64,000 bases of DNA, taken from NCBI GenBank assembly GCA_029777095.1, contig JAKOTS010000019.1:1-64000 (forward strand). The letters run 5' to 3'. Below the pieces are notes generated by a model. It was not told the origin of the DNA. It saw only the letters and a program-made list of their open reading frames with translations, and searched no databases. The stretch is from Actinomycetes bacterium (lineage in GTDB: Bacteria > Actinomycetota > Actinomycetes > Actinomycetales > Microbacteriaceae). The stretch's first letter is position 1. The number at the start of each line of letters is the position of its first letter. The translations under genes were made by a program, and so were the position numbers. This document shows, piece by piece, positions 17,230 to 28,338 of this stretch.

Positions 17230-18174
17230 CTAGGCGTTGATCGCGGGGAACGACCAGCGTCCCTCAAGGATTTCAGCGCGCGGGCGGTACAACCGCACGA
17301 GATAGTTCCAGCCCTCGGTCAGCGGGAGGAAGTTCGGGGCCGCGGGATCTCCACCAAATCGAACCGTGATCGAGCCATCCGCGTCGCGGATGCCCGTCAC
17401 GCTGTTGACGCTGTAGATACCAAACTCGTTCGGTTCGAAGTATCCATCGGCGTTGTAGAGCGAGATCGACCAGAAGCCGTCTACCGGAACGTCCCCAACG
17501 GTGAGCGTGTATTCACCAACGGGAAGTCCCGGCTCAACGTTGATGTACGACGCCTCAGCCTCGGGGAGCCCGCCCCAGCCCGATGCGGTTCCGAGCAGGT
17601 GACGAAGCGGGTCAACCGCTTCGCGGGGCCCGAAACAGCCTTCGAGCCCACTCAGTCCCTTCGAAAGTGTGAGCACCGCATCGCGCGTCTCAGTGAACGA
17701 CTCGACGTCGAAGGGCGCCGGTGCAAATTGGCCCGCCGCGGCCGACGTCAGGCTGAGCCCGTCCTGCAGGGCGTTGACCACCGCAACGTCGTCGGCATTC
17801 TCGGGATCGACAAGGATGCGCGCCGCCGCGAGGACGAAGTCGCTGCCGAGCTCTTCGGCGGTCAGCTCGTACGTGCCCGCGGCGTGGAGCACTCGGTTGA
17901 TGTAGTGATCCTGGTTGACCAGCATCATTGAGATATACCGGCCGCTGGCTTCAGGAATCGTGACCGTCGCGCCCTGCGATACGTCGATGATTGCCGCGCT
18001 GTACAGCGTGTCGCGGTTCATGCGGATGACGGTTTGCTCTTCGACCGGGGTGGGGCCACGGAAGTGGTTCCAGACGTTCGACGAACCGGCCGCGGCCGCG
18101 ATTCCAGCAAACATCCGCTCGCTCTCAACGCGTGCAAAATTCTCGAACGTGACTAGAGCAGGCAGAGTGGTCAT
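17230..18174 (-). CDS. DUF1254/DUF1214 protein (copy 2, short)
   Basis: 314 aa, clearly related to copy 1 but shorter. The N-terminal part has RMNRDTLYSAAIIDVSQGATVTIPEASGRYISMMLVNQDHY. The C-terminal DUF1214 block has GEYTLTVGDVPVDGFWSISLYNADG and NFLPLTEGWNYLVRLYRPRAEILEGRW. ATG 18174 (MTTLPALVTF) is the sensible start. The extra 200 residues of the 526-aa ORF are antisense to the HerA pseudogene and are discarded. No convincing Shine-Dalgarno is seen. First gene of the DUF1254-GAP-DUF1254 group. Confidence 0.85.
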   Translation of the reverse strand: MTTLPALVTFENFARVESERMFAGIAAAAGSSNVWNHFRGPTPVEEQTVIRMNRDTLYSAAIIDVSQGATVTIPEASGRYISMMLVNQDHYINRVLHAAGTYELTAEELGSDFVLAAARILVDPENADDVAVVNALQDGLSLTSAAAGQFAPAPFDVESFTETRDAVLTLSKGLSGLEGCFGPREAVDPLRHLLGTASGWGGLPEAEASYINVEPGLPVGEYTLTVGDVPVDGFWSISLYNADGYFEPNEFGIYSVNSVTGIRDADGSITVRFGGDPAAPNFLPLTEGWNYLVRLYRPRAEILEGRWSFPAINA

Positions 18175-18292
18175 GACATCATCATCCTGGAAATCGTGCG
18201 TGTTCCGCATCATCCTCGACGGATGATTCGCGTTTGCCTTTGGGTATGAAGCGGGCAGGCTGGCGAGGCGGACACATGCGCGGAGGGATGCA

Positions 18293-19185
18293 ATGGCGGA
18301 ACTGATCATTGGCGAGATGCTCGGATCGCCCGGAGTACCGGCCGTGCTCGACGCCACCAAGTTCAACCGGCACACATTCTGGTGCGGGCAAAGCGGCAGT
18401 GGCAAGACGTACGCACTCGGGGTCGTGCCCGAACAATTGCTCCTGCACACCGAACTCCCGATCCTGGTTCTCGACCCCAACGCCGATTTTGTGCGGCTCC
18501 CCGAGATGCGTCCGAACGCGAGCGAAGCGGATGCCGCGCGCTGGGCTGAACTCGACTTGCGCGTGTTTCGCTCGGGTGGCGCTGAGGGGGCCGCATGGAG
18601 AATCTCCAGGTGCTCGACTGGGATGTCTGGTCGTGGGGTACATCCTCGGTGCTCGATGTCATTGACGAGCGTCCACGGGCAACGGTCCTCGACCTCGGTG
18701 GATTCGCGATTCCCGCCGAGTCCCGGGTGGCCGCACTTGCGACGCTGGATCACCTGTGGGCGCGCCGCGAAGAGCGATTCCCGATTCTGGTTGTGATCGA
18801 CGAAGCCCACAACCTTTGTTCGCCGGAGCCTGCCACCGCCGTCGAACGCGCCCTGACCGAGCGGTTGATTCAGATCGCCGCGGAGGGCCGCAAGTTTGGC
18901 ATGTGGCTGTTTCTCTCAACGCAACGCCCGACCAAGATCCATCCCAATGTGCTCTCGCAGTGCGACAACCTGGGTCTTATGCGAGTGAATGCGCCACGAG
19001 ATCTCGCTGAGCTCGCCGCTGTCTTCGGTTTCGCGCCGGAAGAGTCGATCCGTCATGCGCAAGACTTCGCCCAAGGCCAGGCTCTGTTTGCGGGTGGTTT
19101 CGTGAAGCAGCCCAGCTTCGTACAGATGGGGGAGCGGCTCTCGGAAGAGGCTGGCGGCGACGTACGAGTGCCATGGCGGGACTAA
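18293..19185 (+). pseudogene. HerA-like P-loop ATPase, internally deleted and frameshifted
   Basis: The first frame (from ATG 18293, with ggaggg upstream) encodes the N-terminus with Walker A WCGQSGSGKTYALG and ILVLDPNADFVRLPEM, then goes out of frame near 18585-18600. A second frame carries ENLQVLDWDVW, VLDLGGFAIPAES, Walker B ILVVIDEAHNL, STQRPTKIHPNVLSQCDNL and the conserved tail. From memory of this actinobacterial ATPase family, a middle segment of roughly 60-120 residues should separate these parts, so an internal deletion is more likely than a single-base error. A functional product is unlikely unless the second frame is translated separately (it has its own ATG at 18595 but lacks Walker A). 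Confidence 0.82.
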
Positions 19186-19219
19186 GCGCGCCGCCAGCTT
19201 GGTACCGATTGGCCCACCG

Positions 19220-21814
19220 CTACCGGCGTGTTTGCACGGCGGCACGCCGCGTGCCGACACCGAGCTTGCGATAGATCGATCGCTGGTGGGTGCGCACAGT
19301 GTTGACCGAAACAAACAGGGCAGCGGCAATCTCGCCCGCCGTCAGGGCCGTTCGCAGATAGCCGAGTACCTCGCGTTCGCGGCTCGACAAGCCGGCACCG
19401 ACGGCATCGCCACCCGCGCTGGTTTCATGTTCGGCGAGGCGCGCGGCGATGAACACCGCGTGCGGGGAGCCTGCGACCGCATGATCGGCGAGCAGTGCAT
19501 GCAAAGCCGGCTCGGACGAGATGAACGGCAGGATCACTCCCTCCGACGTTGCGGCGTCGAGCGCACGACCGATGTGCCGATGGGCGCGCTGTGAATCACC
19601 GTGTGCGTGGGCGACAAGCGCCGCGGTCGTCTCCGCGGCTAGCGCGACATACGAGACGGCGCGCTCATCGATGCTCAATTGCGCGAGCAGTTCCATCGCA
19701 AGCGCAGAATCGCCAGCGCGCCGCGCGAGTTCGGCGCCCACGACGCGGAGGGTTGGCACGTTCGCTGTCGTTCGAAATTGCCGAACGACAGCGAGCGTCC
19801 GCTCACGATCGCCGTCAGCGAGCAGGAGCGTGGCATGGACGAGGCCGCGGTAGGCGGGCCAGGGCACGCCGTGGGTGTCGGCGTGACCGATGCCGTCGAG
19901 GTGCGCGCGGGCGTCGTAGAGCTCGCGCGGGTTGCCTCGTATGGCCGCCATGAACGTGAGATACACCCGCCCGAGCGCTGAATACGATTCCGGGTGCCCG
20001 CCGGTGGCGACCAGCGCGTTGAACGCGTCGGATGCCTCGTCAAAGCGGCCCTGCCAGAATGCGGCGACGCCGAGCGCAAACAGCCCGATACCCCCGTCGT
20101 AGTGCCCCCACTCTCCGTCAGCGGCGTTGGCCACGAGCTCGTCATCGAGCAACCGTTCGGCCTCGGCGAATCGCCCGGCATAGGTTAGCGCGAATAGGAG
20201 GTTCGAACCGGCGCGGTGTCTGAGGGTTTCGCGACGCCAGAGGCGCGCTTCGTCCCACGCGGTGCGCAAGAGGCGGGATGCCTCGGTGAAGTCCCGGCGG
20301 AGCCGGAGCCGGGTCCACCCGAGCAGAAAGAACCGGTAGGCGTAGGTTGCTTGACTGCCAACGCCCAGCGACAGGCAGTGCGCTGCGTCGTCGGCAGCTC
20401 GGGCGAGCTGATCGGGTTCGTCCAAGACAAAGAGCGCCGCGAATGCGCGCGTCGACTCGAAGCCCGCATCGCTTCCGCCGAGGGTCAGCGCGTTTTCGAA
20501 CAAGAGCCGGGCACCCGAGCGGTCACCGAGAAGATTGAGGCAGGCCGCACGAATCAGCAGCACCTCGGGGTCTTGGGCCGACGCCTCGGGCAACGACAGG
20601 CAGCTCATCAGCAGCGGACCGGCCCCGGAGTCGATGATGACGCGGATCCAGGTCGATTGGATCAGGGAATGTGTGAGCTCGGCGTCGCCCGCAAGCACGG
20701 CATGCGCCAGCGCTTCGGTCGGGCAGTCCGATGCGAGCTCGCGTGCGGCGATGGCGTTGAGGTTGCGAGTCTTGCTGACGCTCGCCCGCGAAACGATCTT
20801 TCGGCATGCCCGGGCAAACACCGGGTGCCACCGATACGTGGTGTTCGAGCGCGCGTCGCCGGGCACAAGAAATAACCCCGACCGCACGCATTCTTCGAGC
20901 AGCGCCTCAGCATCGTCGCGGCCACTCAGCGCGGCGGCGATCCCCGGGTCGAGGCGGTCAACCGTGGTCGCTGCAAGCACAAACTCGCGGAGCGACGACG
21001 ACAGCGGTGGCAACACGTGCGCAGCCACAAAGTCGACGAGCAGTCTTTCCTGCAGCATTGCATCGCCATGCCCGCCTCGCGCGGCAAATTCGTGAAGGTG
21101 CAGCGCGAGGGGCCAACCGCCGGTCGCCGACCACCGCTCCGCCGCGACGTCAGGATGAAGCGTGAGTCCTCGCGCCGCGGCATCCGCCGTCAGTTCTTCA
21201 AGGGTGAGCGCGAGTTCGTGAGGCATGAGCACGGCGTGCGGATGCGCGGCGGCGAGCTTCGCGTGCCACCCGAGAATTTCGGGTCGTCCGGCGACGACGA
21301 ACTGCAGTCGACCGCGTGTGAGCGCGATGAGGGGATCGATGACGCGTGCACCAAGGAGCGCACCGGCGTGGTGCGCGTCGTCGATGACGATCACGACCGG
21401 CCGCAGGAAGCCGGCAACCACCGTCACGATGTGGGCGATGGTGTCTCGCGCGCCGAGCGACGGCTCGAATTCAATCAAGGTGCCGGGAGCGGCGTCACCC
21501 GAGCCCGCATCCGAGACCGCATCCGAGAGCAGCTCGAGGGCGGCGAGGATGCCGTGCAGCACGCGCAGCTCATCGTCGTGGGGCGTGAGCGCGAGCCACG
21601 CGGTCGCGTCTTCGCGTGCACGCGCCCAGGCGCTGAGCAGCACTGTCTTGCCATAGCCCGCAGGGCCGGCGACGATCGCGACCCCTGTGCGAGCGGTCAT
21701 CTCGTCAAGCCGTGCCAGAAGGCGTGGCCTTGGCGTCAGTCCGTCTAATGCCGGGGGAGCCGAGGTCAGAAACCACGGAGATTGCGCCCGAGAAAGGGAA
21801 GGTCTTGGGGGCAT
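19220..21814 (-). CDS. Large ATP-binding LuxR-family regulator (LAL/MalT-like)
   Basis: 864-aa STAND-type transcription activator. The N-terminal P-loop NTPase has Walker A AGPAGYGKTVLLSAW and Walker B PVVIVIDDAHHAG. A long alpha-helical TPR-like sensor region follows (about 330-790). The C-terminal LuxR helix-turn-helix is GLSSREREVLGYLRTALTAGEIAAALFVSVNTVRTHQRSIYRKLGV. The start ATG 21814 lies 6 nt after TATCCT, so it is probably leaderless; the ORF-track start at 21847 would include the promoter. Ligand and targets are unknown, and no obvious sugar operon adjoins it. Convergent with the HerA-like pseudogene. Confidence 0.92.
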   Translation of the reverse strand: MPPRPSLSRAQSPWFLTSAPPALDGLTPRPRLLARLDEMTARTGVAIVAGPAGYGKTVLLSAWARAREDATAWLALTPHDDELRVLHGILAALELLSDAVSDAGSGDAAPGTLIEFEPSLGARDTIAHIVTVVAGFLRPVVIVIDDAHHAGALLGARVIDPLIALTRGRLQFVVAGRPEILGWHAKLAAAHPHAVLMPHELALTLEELTADAAARGLTLHPDVAAERWSATGGWPLALHLHEFAARGGHGDAMLQERLLVDFVAAHVLPPLSSSLREFVLAATTVDRLDPGIAAALSGRDDAEALLEECVRSGLFLVPGDARSNTTYRWHPVFARACRKIVSRASVSKTRNLNAIAARELASDCPTEALAHAVLAGDAELTHSLIQSTWIRVIIDSGAGPLLMSCLSLPEASAQDPEVLLIRAACLNLLGDRSGARLLFENALTLGGSDAGFESTRAFAALFVLDEPDQLARAADDAAHCLSLGVGSQATYAYRFFLLGWTRLRLRRDFTEASRLLRTAWDEARLWRRETLRHRAGSNLLFALTYAGRFAEAERLLDDELVANAADGEWGHYDGGIGLFALGVAAFWQGRFDEASDAFNALVATGGHPESYSALGRVYLTFMAAIRGNPRELYDARAHLDGIGHADTHGVPWPAYRGLVHATLLLADGDRERTLAVVRQFRTTANVPTLRVVGAELARRAGDSALAMELLAQLSIDERAVSYVALAAETTAALVAHAHGDSQRAHRHIGRALDAATSEGVILPFISSEPALHALLADHAVAGSPHAVFIAARLAEHETSAGGDAVGAGLSSREREVLGYLRTALTAGEIAAALFVSVNTVRTHQRSIYRKLGVGTRRAAVQTRR

Positions 21815-21826
21815 TGAATAAGGATA
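21812..21826 (-). promoter_or_regulatory. Leaderless promoter, LuxR regulator
   Basis: TATCCT, 6 nt (TATTCA), then ATG 21814 on the minus strand. No Shine-Dalgarno. Confidence 0.55.
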
Positions 21827-21947
21827 TCGTGCGCGATCGCAACTCATTGTTTGTGCATGACTTCGCCGCGGAACCCTCTCGCCGGGCTAGAGCGCCGGGT
21901 AGGGCCGGAGGCGCGACACGCAGGTGCGCACCGGTGCCCGGAATGCG

Positions 21948-21983
21948 AAAGGCCCTGATCAGATTGCTCTGATCAGGGCCTTT
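21948..21983 (-). terminator. Strong palindromic terminator after tRNA-Leu(GAG)
   Basis: Perfect 16-bp stem AAAGGCCCTGATCAGA with loop TTGC and its complement ending in CCTTT. It begins 8 bp beyond the tRNA 3' end and separates it from the LuxR gene on the same strand. Short runs of T flank both arms. Confidence 0.85.
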
Positions 21984-21991
21984 CTTACCTG

Positions 21992-22076
21992 TGCGCGAAG
22001 GGGGACTTGAACCCCCACGCCCAATAAGGGCACTAGCACCTCAAGCTAGCGCGTCTACCAATTCCGCCACCCGCGC
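21992..22076 (-). tRNA. tRNA-Leu (anticodon GAG)
   Basis: Read on the minus strand: acceptor GCGCGGG pairs with TTCGCGC plus discriminator A, the D-loop is TGGCGGAATTGGTAGACGCG, and the anticodon stem CTAGC/GCTAG encloses TTGAGGT (GAG). A long class II variable arm is present (GCCCTTATTGGGC) and the T-arm is GGGGGTTCAAGTCCCCC. CCA is not encoded. Confidence 0.95.
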
Positions 22077-22286
22077 AGGTTTTGAGTTTTCACTCGCTTG
22101 GCAGTTTGTTTCCCTGCCGAGGTAAGACGTTACCACGTTTAATCGCCACCTAAAAACCGAGCCGGTCGCGGCGTGTTCGGTCATCCCGGAGTTGGGAATG
22201 ACGCCGCGTGGCGGCATCCGGAATCGCCTTCGTGAAGTACGCGCGACGGGTATGCCGTCAGCCAACATTGGTGTCTGCGTACCGGG

Positions 22287-22302
22287 TAGCGTGACTGTCA
22301 TG
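22287..22302 (+). promoter_or_regulatory. Leaderless promoter, M20 peptidase
   Basis: TAGCGT, 7 nt, then ATG 22300. This decides the start against the upstream in-frame codon at 22192. Confidence 0.5.
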
Positions 22303-23604
22303 CCCAACACTGCCGACGAGAATCTGCCCGAGGTTGCGCGCGTTGCCGCCGACCTGATTCGCTTTGACACCTCCAACTATGGGGAGGGCAAAGCGAACGG
22401 TGAACGCGAGGCCGCGGAGTATGTGGGGGAGTACCTCACATCATTGGGGCTCACGCCCGAGTTCTACGAGCCGATCCCGCGCCGCACCAACGTCATGGCC
22501 CGCGTACCGGGACGCAATCCCGATAAGCCGGCGCTCGTGTTGCATGGCCATCTCGACGTCGTGCCCGCCATTGCCGAAGCATGGAGCGTAGACCCGTTCG
22601 CCGGGATCATCAAAGACGGTGTGCTGTGGGGTCGCGGCGCGGTTGACATGAAAAACATGAACGCGATGATTTTGACGTCGATTGCCGAGTTGCTTCGCGC
22701 GGGCGAGCAGCCTGAGCGCGACATCATCGTCGTGATGTTCGCCGACGAGGAGGCGGGAGGCAGCGAGGGATCGCAGCTCGTAGTCACGCACCGCCCCGAG
22801 TGGTTCGCCGGCGCGACCGAGGCGATCAGTGAGGTCGGCGGGTATTCGATCATGGTCGACGACCGGCGGGCCTACCTCTTGCAGGTAGGCGAGAAGGCAC
22901 TGCTGTGGATCCGCCTGCGCGCCACCGGGCCCGCGGGCCATGGCTCGCGTCTGCAGCCCAACAACGCAGTGACGCGGCTGGCAGAAGCCGTCGTCGCGCT
23001 CGGACGCACCGAGTGGCCCATCGCCCTGACCGACACAACGCGCGAGCTCCTCGAGGGCTTGTCGGCCCTCGCCGAGACCGACAGCACCGACCCAGACGAG
23101 ATTGCTGGCCACACCGGCGCCGCCGAGGGATTCATCCGCTCGACACTGCGCACGACGACGAACCCCACGGTCCTCGCCGCGGGCTACAAGCACAACGTCA
23201 TCCCCGACACGGCCGAAGCGCTGATCGATGTGCGCGTGATCCCGGGCACCGAAGACGTAGCCCTCGCCGACATCCAGGGCATCGTCGGCGACGACATCAC
23301 GATCGAAATCGTGCACCAAGACATCGGGCTCGAGGTGCCGTTCGCGGGCGAGCTTGTGCAGGCAATGGTCGGCGCGCTCGGTGCGCACGACCCGGGCGTG
23401 CCGGTCATCCCGTACCTGATGGGCGGCGGCACCGATAACAAGGCCCTCAGCCGATTGGGCATCGCGGGCTACGGCTTCGCACCGCTCCGGCTCCCCGCCG
23501 ACCTCGACTTCACGGGGATGTTCCACGGTGTCGACGAGCGTGTGCCCGTTGATGCGCTCGTCTTCGGGCAAAAGGTGCTCACCGACCTCCTGCGCACGTA
23601 CTGA
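22300..23604 (+). CDS. M20-family metallopeptidase / amidohydrolase
   Basis: 434-aa zinc-dependent dipeptidase, carboxypeptidase or deacylase of the M20/M25/M40 family. The metal ligands are LVLHGHLDVVP (His), WGRGAVDMKNM (bridging Asp) and MFADEEAGGSEG (catalytic Glu plus ligand Glu). MGGGTDNKAL and the C-terminal His in MFHGVDERVP complete the site. A dimerisation lid domain sits between (about 180-300). It belongs to the subgroup annotated as ArgE/DapE-like, but the physiological substrate is unclear. The start is set by the leaderless promoter. uppP follows 54 bp later with its own ribosome site. Confidence 0.93.
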   Translation: MPNTADENLPEVARVAADLIRFDTSNYGEGKANGEREAAEYVGEYLTSLGLTPEFYEPIPRRTNVMARVPGRNPDKPALVLHGHLDVVPAIAEAWSVDPFAGIIKDGVLWGRGAVDMKNMNAMILTSIAELLRAGEQPERDIIVVMFADEEAGGSEGSQLVVTHRPEWFAGATEAISEVGGYSIMVDDRRAYLLQVGEKALLWIRLRATGPAGHGSRLQPNNAVTRLAEAVVALGRTEWPIALTDTTRELLEGLSALAETDSTDPDEIAGHTGAAEGFIRSTLRTTTNPTVLAAGYKHNVIPDTAEALIDVRVIPGTEDVALADIQGIVGDDITIEIVHQDIGLEVPFAGELVQAMVGALGAHDPGVPVIPYLMGGGTDNKALSRLGIAGYGFAPLRLPADLDFTGMFHGVDERVPVDALVFGQKVLTDLLRTY

Positions 23605-23658
23605 TCAAATTTCCGGCATCATTGGATGCTGCAAGTCTGACGAACGAAGGATGCCCGA

Positions 23659-24483
23659 ATGCACTTGATCGAAGCGATCATCCTCGGCTTGGTGCAGGGG
23701 CTCACCGAGTTCTTGCCGATCTCATCGAGCGCCCACCTCCGCATCCTGGGTGAGTTTCTCCCGTCGGCAACAGACCCCGGGGCGACATTCACCGCGATCA
23801 CGCAGATCGGCACCGAGCTTGCAGTGCTGGTCTATTTTGCGAAGACGATCGGGCGGGTCATCGCGCAGTGGTGGCGTTCGCTCTTTGGCCGGGTGCCCCG
23901 CAACGATCCGGATGCCCGCATGGGCTGGCTCATTATTGTGGGGACGATCCCGATCGGCATACTCGGCTTCTTGCTGCAAGACGTGATCCGCACCACGTTC
24001 CGCAGCCTCTGGGTCGTCGCGATCATGCTCATCGTGTTCGGCATCCTCCTCGGCCTCGCTGACAGGTTCGGTAAGCGCAATCGTGAGCTGACCCAGCTCA
24101 CGTACCCGCACGGCATCACCCTCGGCTTTGCTCAGGCACTCGCACTCATTCCGGGCGTCTCGCGTTCCGGCGCGACGACGACGGTGGGCCTCGCGCTCGG
24201 CTATCGCCGGCCCGCCGCCGCTGAATACGCGTTCTTGCTCGCGGTACCCGCGGTCTTCGGCAGCGGGTTCTACGAACTGCTCACGAGCTTCAAAGAGCCG
24301 GGCGTCTACAGCCTGTTCGAAACTGGCGTGGCGACCGTGGTCGCATTCGGCGTCGGCCTCGCGGTCATTGCCTTCCTGATGGAATACATCAAGAAGCGCA
24401 GCTTCATGCCGTTCGTGGTCTACCGCATCGCCCTCGGCATCGTGCTCATCGTGCTGCTGGCGGTTGGCGTGCTCCAGCCGTAG
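23659..24483 (+). CDS. uppP: Undecaprenyl-diphosphatase UppP (BacA)
   Basis: 274-aa polytopic membrane enzyme that dephosphorylates undecaprenyl pyrophosphate so that the carrier can be reused in peptidoglycan synthesis. It also confers bacitracin tolerance. The two signature loops are [19 protein letters not shown] near the N-terminus and [17 protein letters not shown] in the second half. About eight hydrophobic helices are present. ATG 23659 has gaagga upstream. Length is typical for the family. Confidence 0.97.
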   Translation: MHLIEAIILGLVQGLTEFLPISSSAHLRILGEFLPSATDPGATFTAITQIGTELAVLVYFAKTIGRVIAQWWRSLFGRVPRNDPDARMGWLIIVGTIPIGILGFLLQDVIRTTFRSLWVVAIMLIVFGILLGLADRFGKRNRELTQLTYPHGITLGFAQALALIPGVSRSGATTTVGLALGYRRPAAAEYAFLLAVPAVFGSGFYELLTSFKEPGVYSLFETGVATVVAFGVGLAVIAFLMEYIKKRSFMPFVVYRIALGIVLIVLLAVGVLQP

Positions 24484-24573
24484 GACGCGCGGTAGAGCAC
24501 CCACCGGGCTGAAGCGCCCGCCCAGCGTACCCACCGGTTCGGCGATGACGCTGAGCGCCCTGCGACGACGCGC

Positions 24574-25440
24574 TTAGCGCCTGGGAGTGCCGTCGCGGCC
24601 CGGTTTGCCGGGCCCGTCGCCGTCGCGGCGCAGGTAGCGTTCGAAGGCCTGCGCAATGCCGTCGCCGGATGCCTCGGGAGAGTCGACCATGTCGCGGGTG
24701 CGTTCGAGCTGCCGAATGTACTCAGACATCTCGTCGTCGTCTTCGGCGGCAGCGTTAATCGTTGCTTCCCACGCGGTCGATTCAGTGGCGAGGTCGCCAC
24801 GCGGAAGCTGCGCGCCGGTGAGGTCTTCGAGACGATCGAGGAGCGCGAGGGTTGCCTTCGGCGAGGGGGAGTGGCCTGCCACGTAGTGGGGCACGCTCGC
24901 CCAGAGCGACGCCGTCGGGATCCCAACCTTTTCGGCCGCAGCGTTCAATACGCTGAGGATGCCCACCGGGCCCTCGTAGGTGCTGCGCTCGAAGTCCATC
25001 GCGTCGCGAAGCACCTCATTCTCGCTCCCCGCTTGGACCCGAATCGGCCTGGTGTGCGGCGCGTCGGCGAGCATCGAACCGAGCGACACGATGCCCGTGA
25101 TGTCTTCACGCAGCGCCACGTCAATCAGTTCGTGGGCAAACGACTTCCATGCACGTGAGGGCTCTGCGCCCATCAGCTGCCAGAGCTGGGTGCCACGCAC
25201 GCGTCGCTGCGGGCGGAGGACGGTCGCCTCGGGCCACGTGAGCACCCGCTGACCCTCGGCATCCATGCCAATTGTTGGCCGGTTGTACTGGTAATCGAAA
25301 TAGAGTTCGGGGTCGACAGAAAAGACCGGCTCGTACGGTTGCGCGTCACGAATCACGCGCAGTGCCGCGGATGCCGCTTCTCCTGCGTCGTTCCAACCGT
25401 CAAATGCGACGACCAGAACCCTGCGACCCAACCCGTCCAT
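24574..25440 (-). CDS. PAC2-family protein (proteasome assembly chaperone-like)
   Basis: 288 aa with the PAC2 fold: RVLVVAFDGWNDAGEAASAAL at the N-terminus, a core with WPEATVLRPQRRVRG and GSMLADAPHTRPI, and LLDRLEDLTGAQLPRGDL. Actinobacterial PAC2 proteins are widespread. Their role is unclear, and their link to the proteasome comes from eukaryotic and archaeal homologues. It sits head-to-head with the HAD-trmI-FKBP-paf locus. A possible -10 GATAGG lies 6 nt before the ATG. It is convergent with uppP. Confidence 0.88.
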   Translation of the reverse strand: MDGLGRRVLVVAFDGWNDAGEAASAALRVIRDAQPYEPVFSVDPELYFDYQYNRPTIGMDAEGQRVLTWPEATVLRPQRRVRGTQLWQLMGAEPSRAWKSFAHELIDVALREDITGIVSLGSMLADAPHTRPIRVQAGSENEVLRDAMDFERSTYEGPVGILSVLNAAAEKVGIPTASLWASVPHYVAGHSPSPKATLALLDRLEDLTGAQLPRGDLATESTAWEATINAAAEDDDEMSEYIRQLERTRDMVDSPEASGDGIAQAFERYLRRDGDGPGKPGRDGTPRR

Positions 25441-25529
25441 CTCGCCCCTATCCTGCCCACTCGTGGCGTTCCATCAAGAATAGGCCGTCCTACCGACACC
25501 GTCACCTGAGTGACGCGCGCCGGCGTCGG

Positions 25530-25541
25530 TAGGCTGGGCGA

Positions 25542-25544
<3 letters not shown>
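25530..25544 (+). promoter_or_regulatory. Leaderless promoter, HAD hydrolase/trmI operon
   Basis: TAGGCT, 6 nt, then GTG 25542. Confidence 0.6.
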
Positions 25545-27348
<1,804 letters not shown>

Positions 27349-27351
<3 letters not shown>

Positions 27352-28314
27352 CGCAAGCTCCCACTTCTTTTTGCCGTCCTCGGCACCTCGGCCCTTGTCC
27401 TCTCTGGTTGCTCGGGTGCTACGCCCGTCCCATTCGGTGCCGGCTGCGAGAGCCTCGCGGTCACGAATCCCGACGTCACAGAGCTCATCACCGTCGAAGG
27501 AGAGCCGGGTACGGCACCTGACGTGACGATGTACAGCCCGCTGTTCACAGCCGAAACGGCCCACAGCGTGGTGACTCCGGGCACCGGTCGCGTGCTTGAC
27601 GACGCGAACCAACTGACGCAGCTCGACATGGCGCTCTACAGCGGGAGCAGCGGCGAGCGGCTCGTGACCACCGCGTTCGGTGACGAGAATGCGGCCGAGC
27701 CGATCGCGCTCTCGACCTGGGGCCAGACCTTCCAGGGCCTTGAAAAGGGCCTGATGTGTGCAACCGAGGGCTCGCGAGTGATCGTGGCGATGGCGTCTGA
27801 CGACATCGCGTTCGGCCAGGGCATGGCAGGGCTCGGCATCGCACCCGGAGAGACCGTCGTGGCGGTGGTCGACGTTCGCACCGTCATGCGCTCGAAGGCC
27901 GACGGTAAAGATCAGCTCGTGACGGGCCACGGCCTGCCGAGCGTGGTGCGCGCCGAGGATGGCCAGCCCGGCGTGACGGTTCCGTTTGGCGAGCCGCCTG
28001 CCGATTTGGTGGTCGAGACGCTGAAGCGTGGCGACGGCGATGTCGTGCAGACGGGCGACACCGTCTTCGTGCAGTACACGGGCCTGACCTGGAACGAGAA
28101 AGAGGTCTTCGACTCGTCCTGGGGTGGTCCCGCGCGCGCCATGTCGCTCGATGGCATCATTCCCGGCTTCGCGCAGGCGCTCGAGGGGCAGACCGTTGGC
28201 TCGCAGGTGCTTGCCGTCATTCCCCCCGAGCTCGGGTACGGCGACCAGGCGAGCGGCAAGATTCCGGCCGGCGCAACGCTCGTGTTCGTGGTCGACATCC
28301 TCGGGATCGGCTGA
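27349..28314 (+). CDS. FKBP-type peptidyl-prolyl isomerase, lipoprotein
   Basis: 321 aa. The N-terminal type II signal peptide MRKLPLLFAVLGTSALVLSGC has a lipobox with the lipidated Cys at residue 21. A divergent FKBP-like half follows, then a canonical C-terminal FKBP domain (about 235-321): VFVQYTGLTWNEKEVFDSSW, IIPGFAQALEGQTVGSQVLAVIPPELGYGD and GATLVFVVDILGI. It should catalyse proline isomerisation of secreted proteins at the outer membrane face. The ORF track merges it with a trmI shadow; the GTG after TAGACT is the start. In relatives this gene adjoins pafA and the proteasome genes. Confidence 0.93.
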
Positions 28315-28323
28315 ATCGGCCTC

Positions 28324-28338
28324 TAGGATGGGCGCGTG
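28324..28338 (+). promoter_or_regulatory. Leaderless promoter, pafBC
   Basis: TAGGAT, 6 nt, GTG 28336. No PafBC-type upstream element, so no sign of autoregulation of this form. Confidence 0.6.

Noticed and set aside
18175-18810. N-terminal 212 residues of the 526-aa minus-strand ORF beginning at 18810
   Set aside because: Antisense to the HerA-like pseudogene; the DUF1254 domain starts at ATG 18174.
22272-22292. TGTCTGCG near the M20 peptidase -10
   Set aside because: Spacing is 7 bp, not 8, and the R position is T; does not meet the PafBC consensus.
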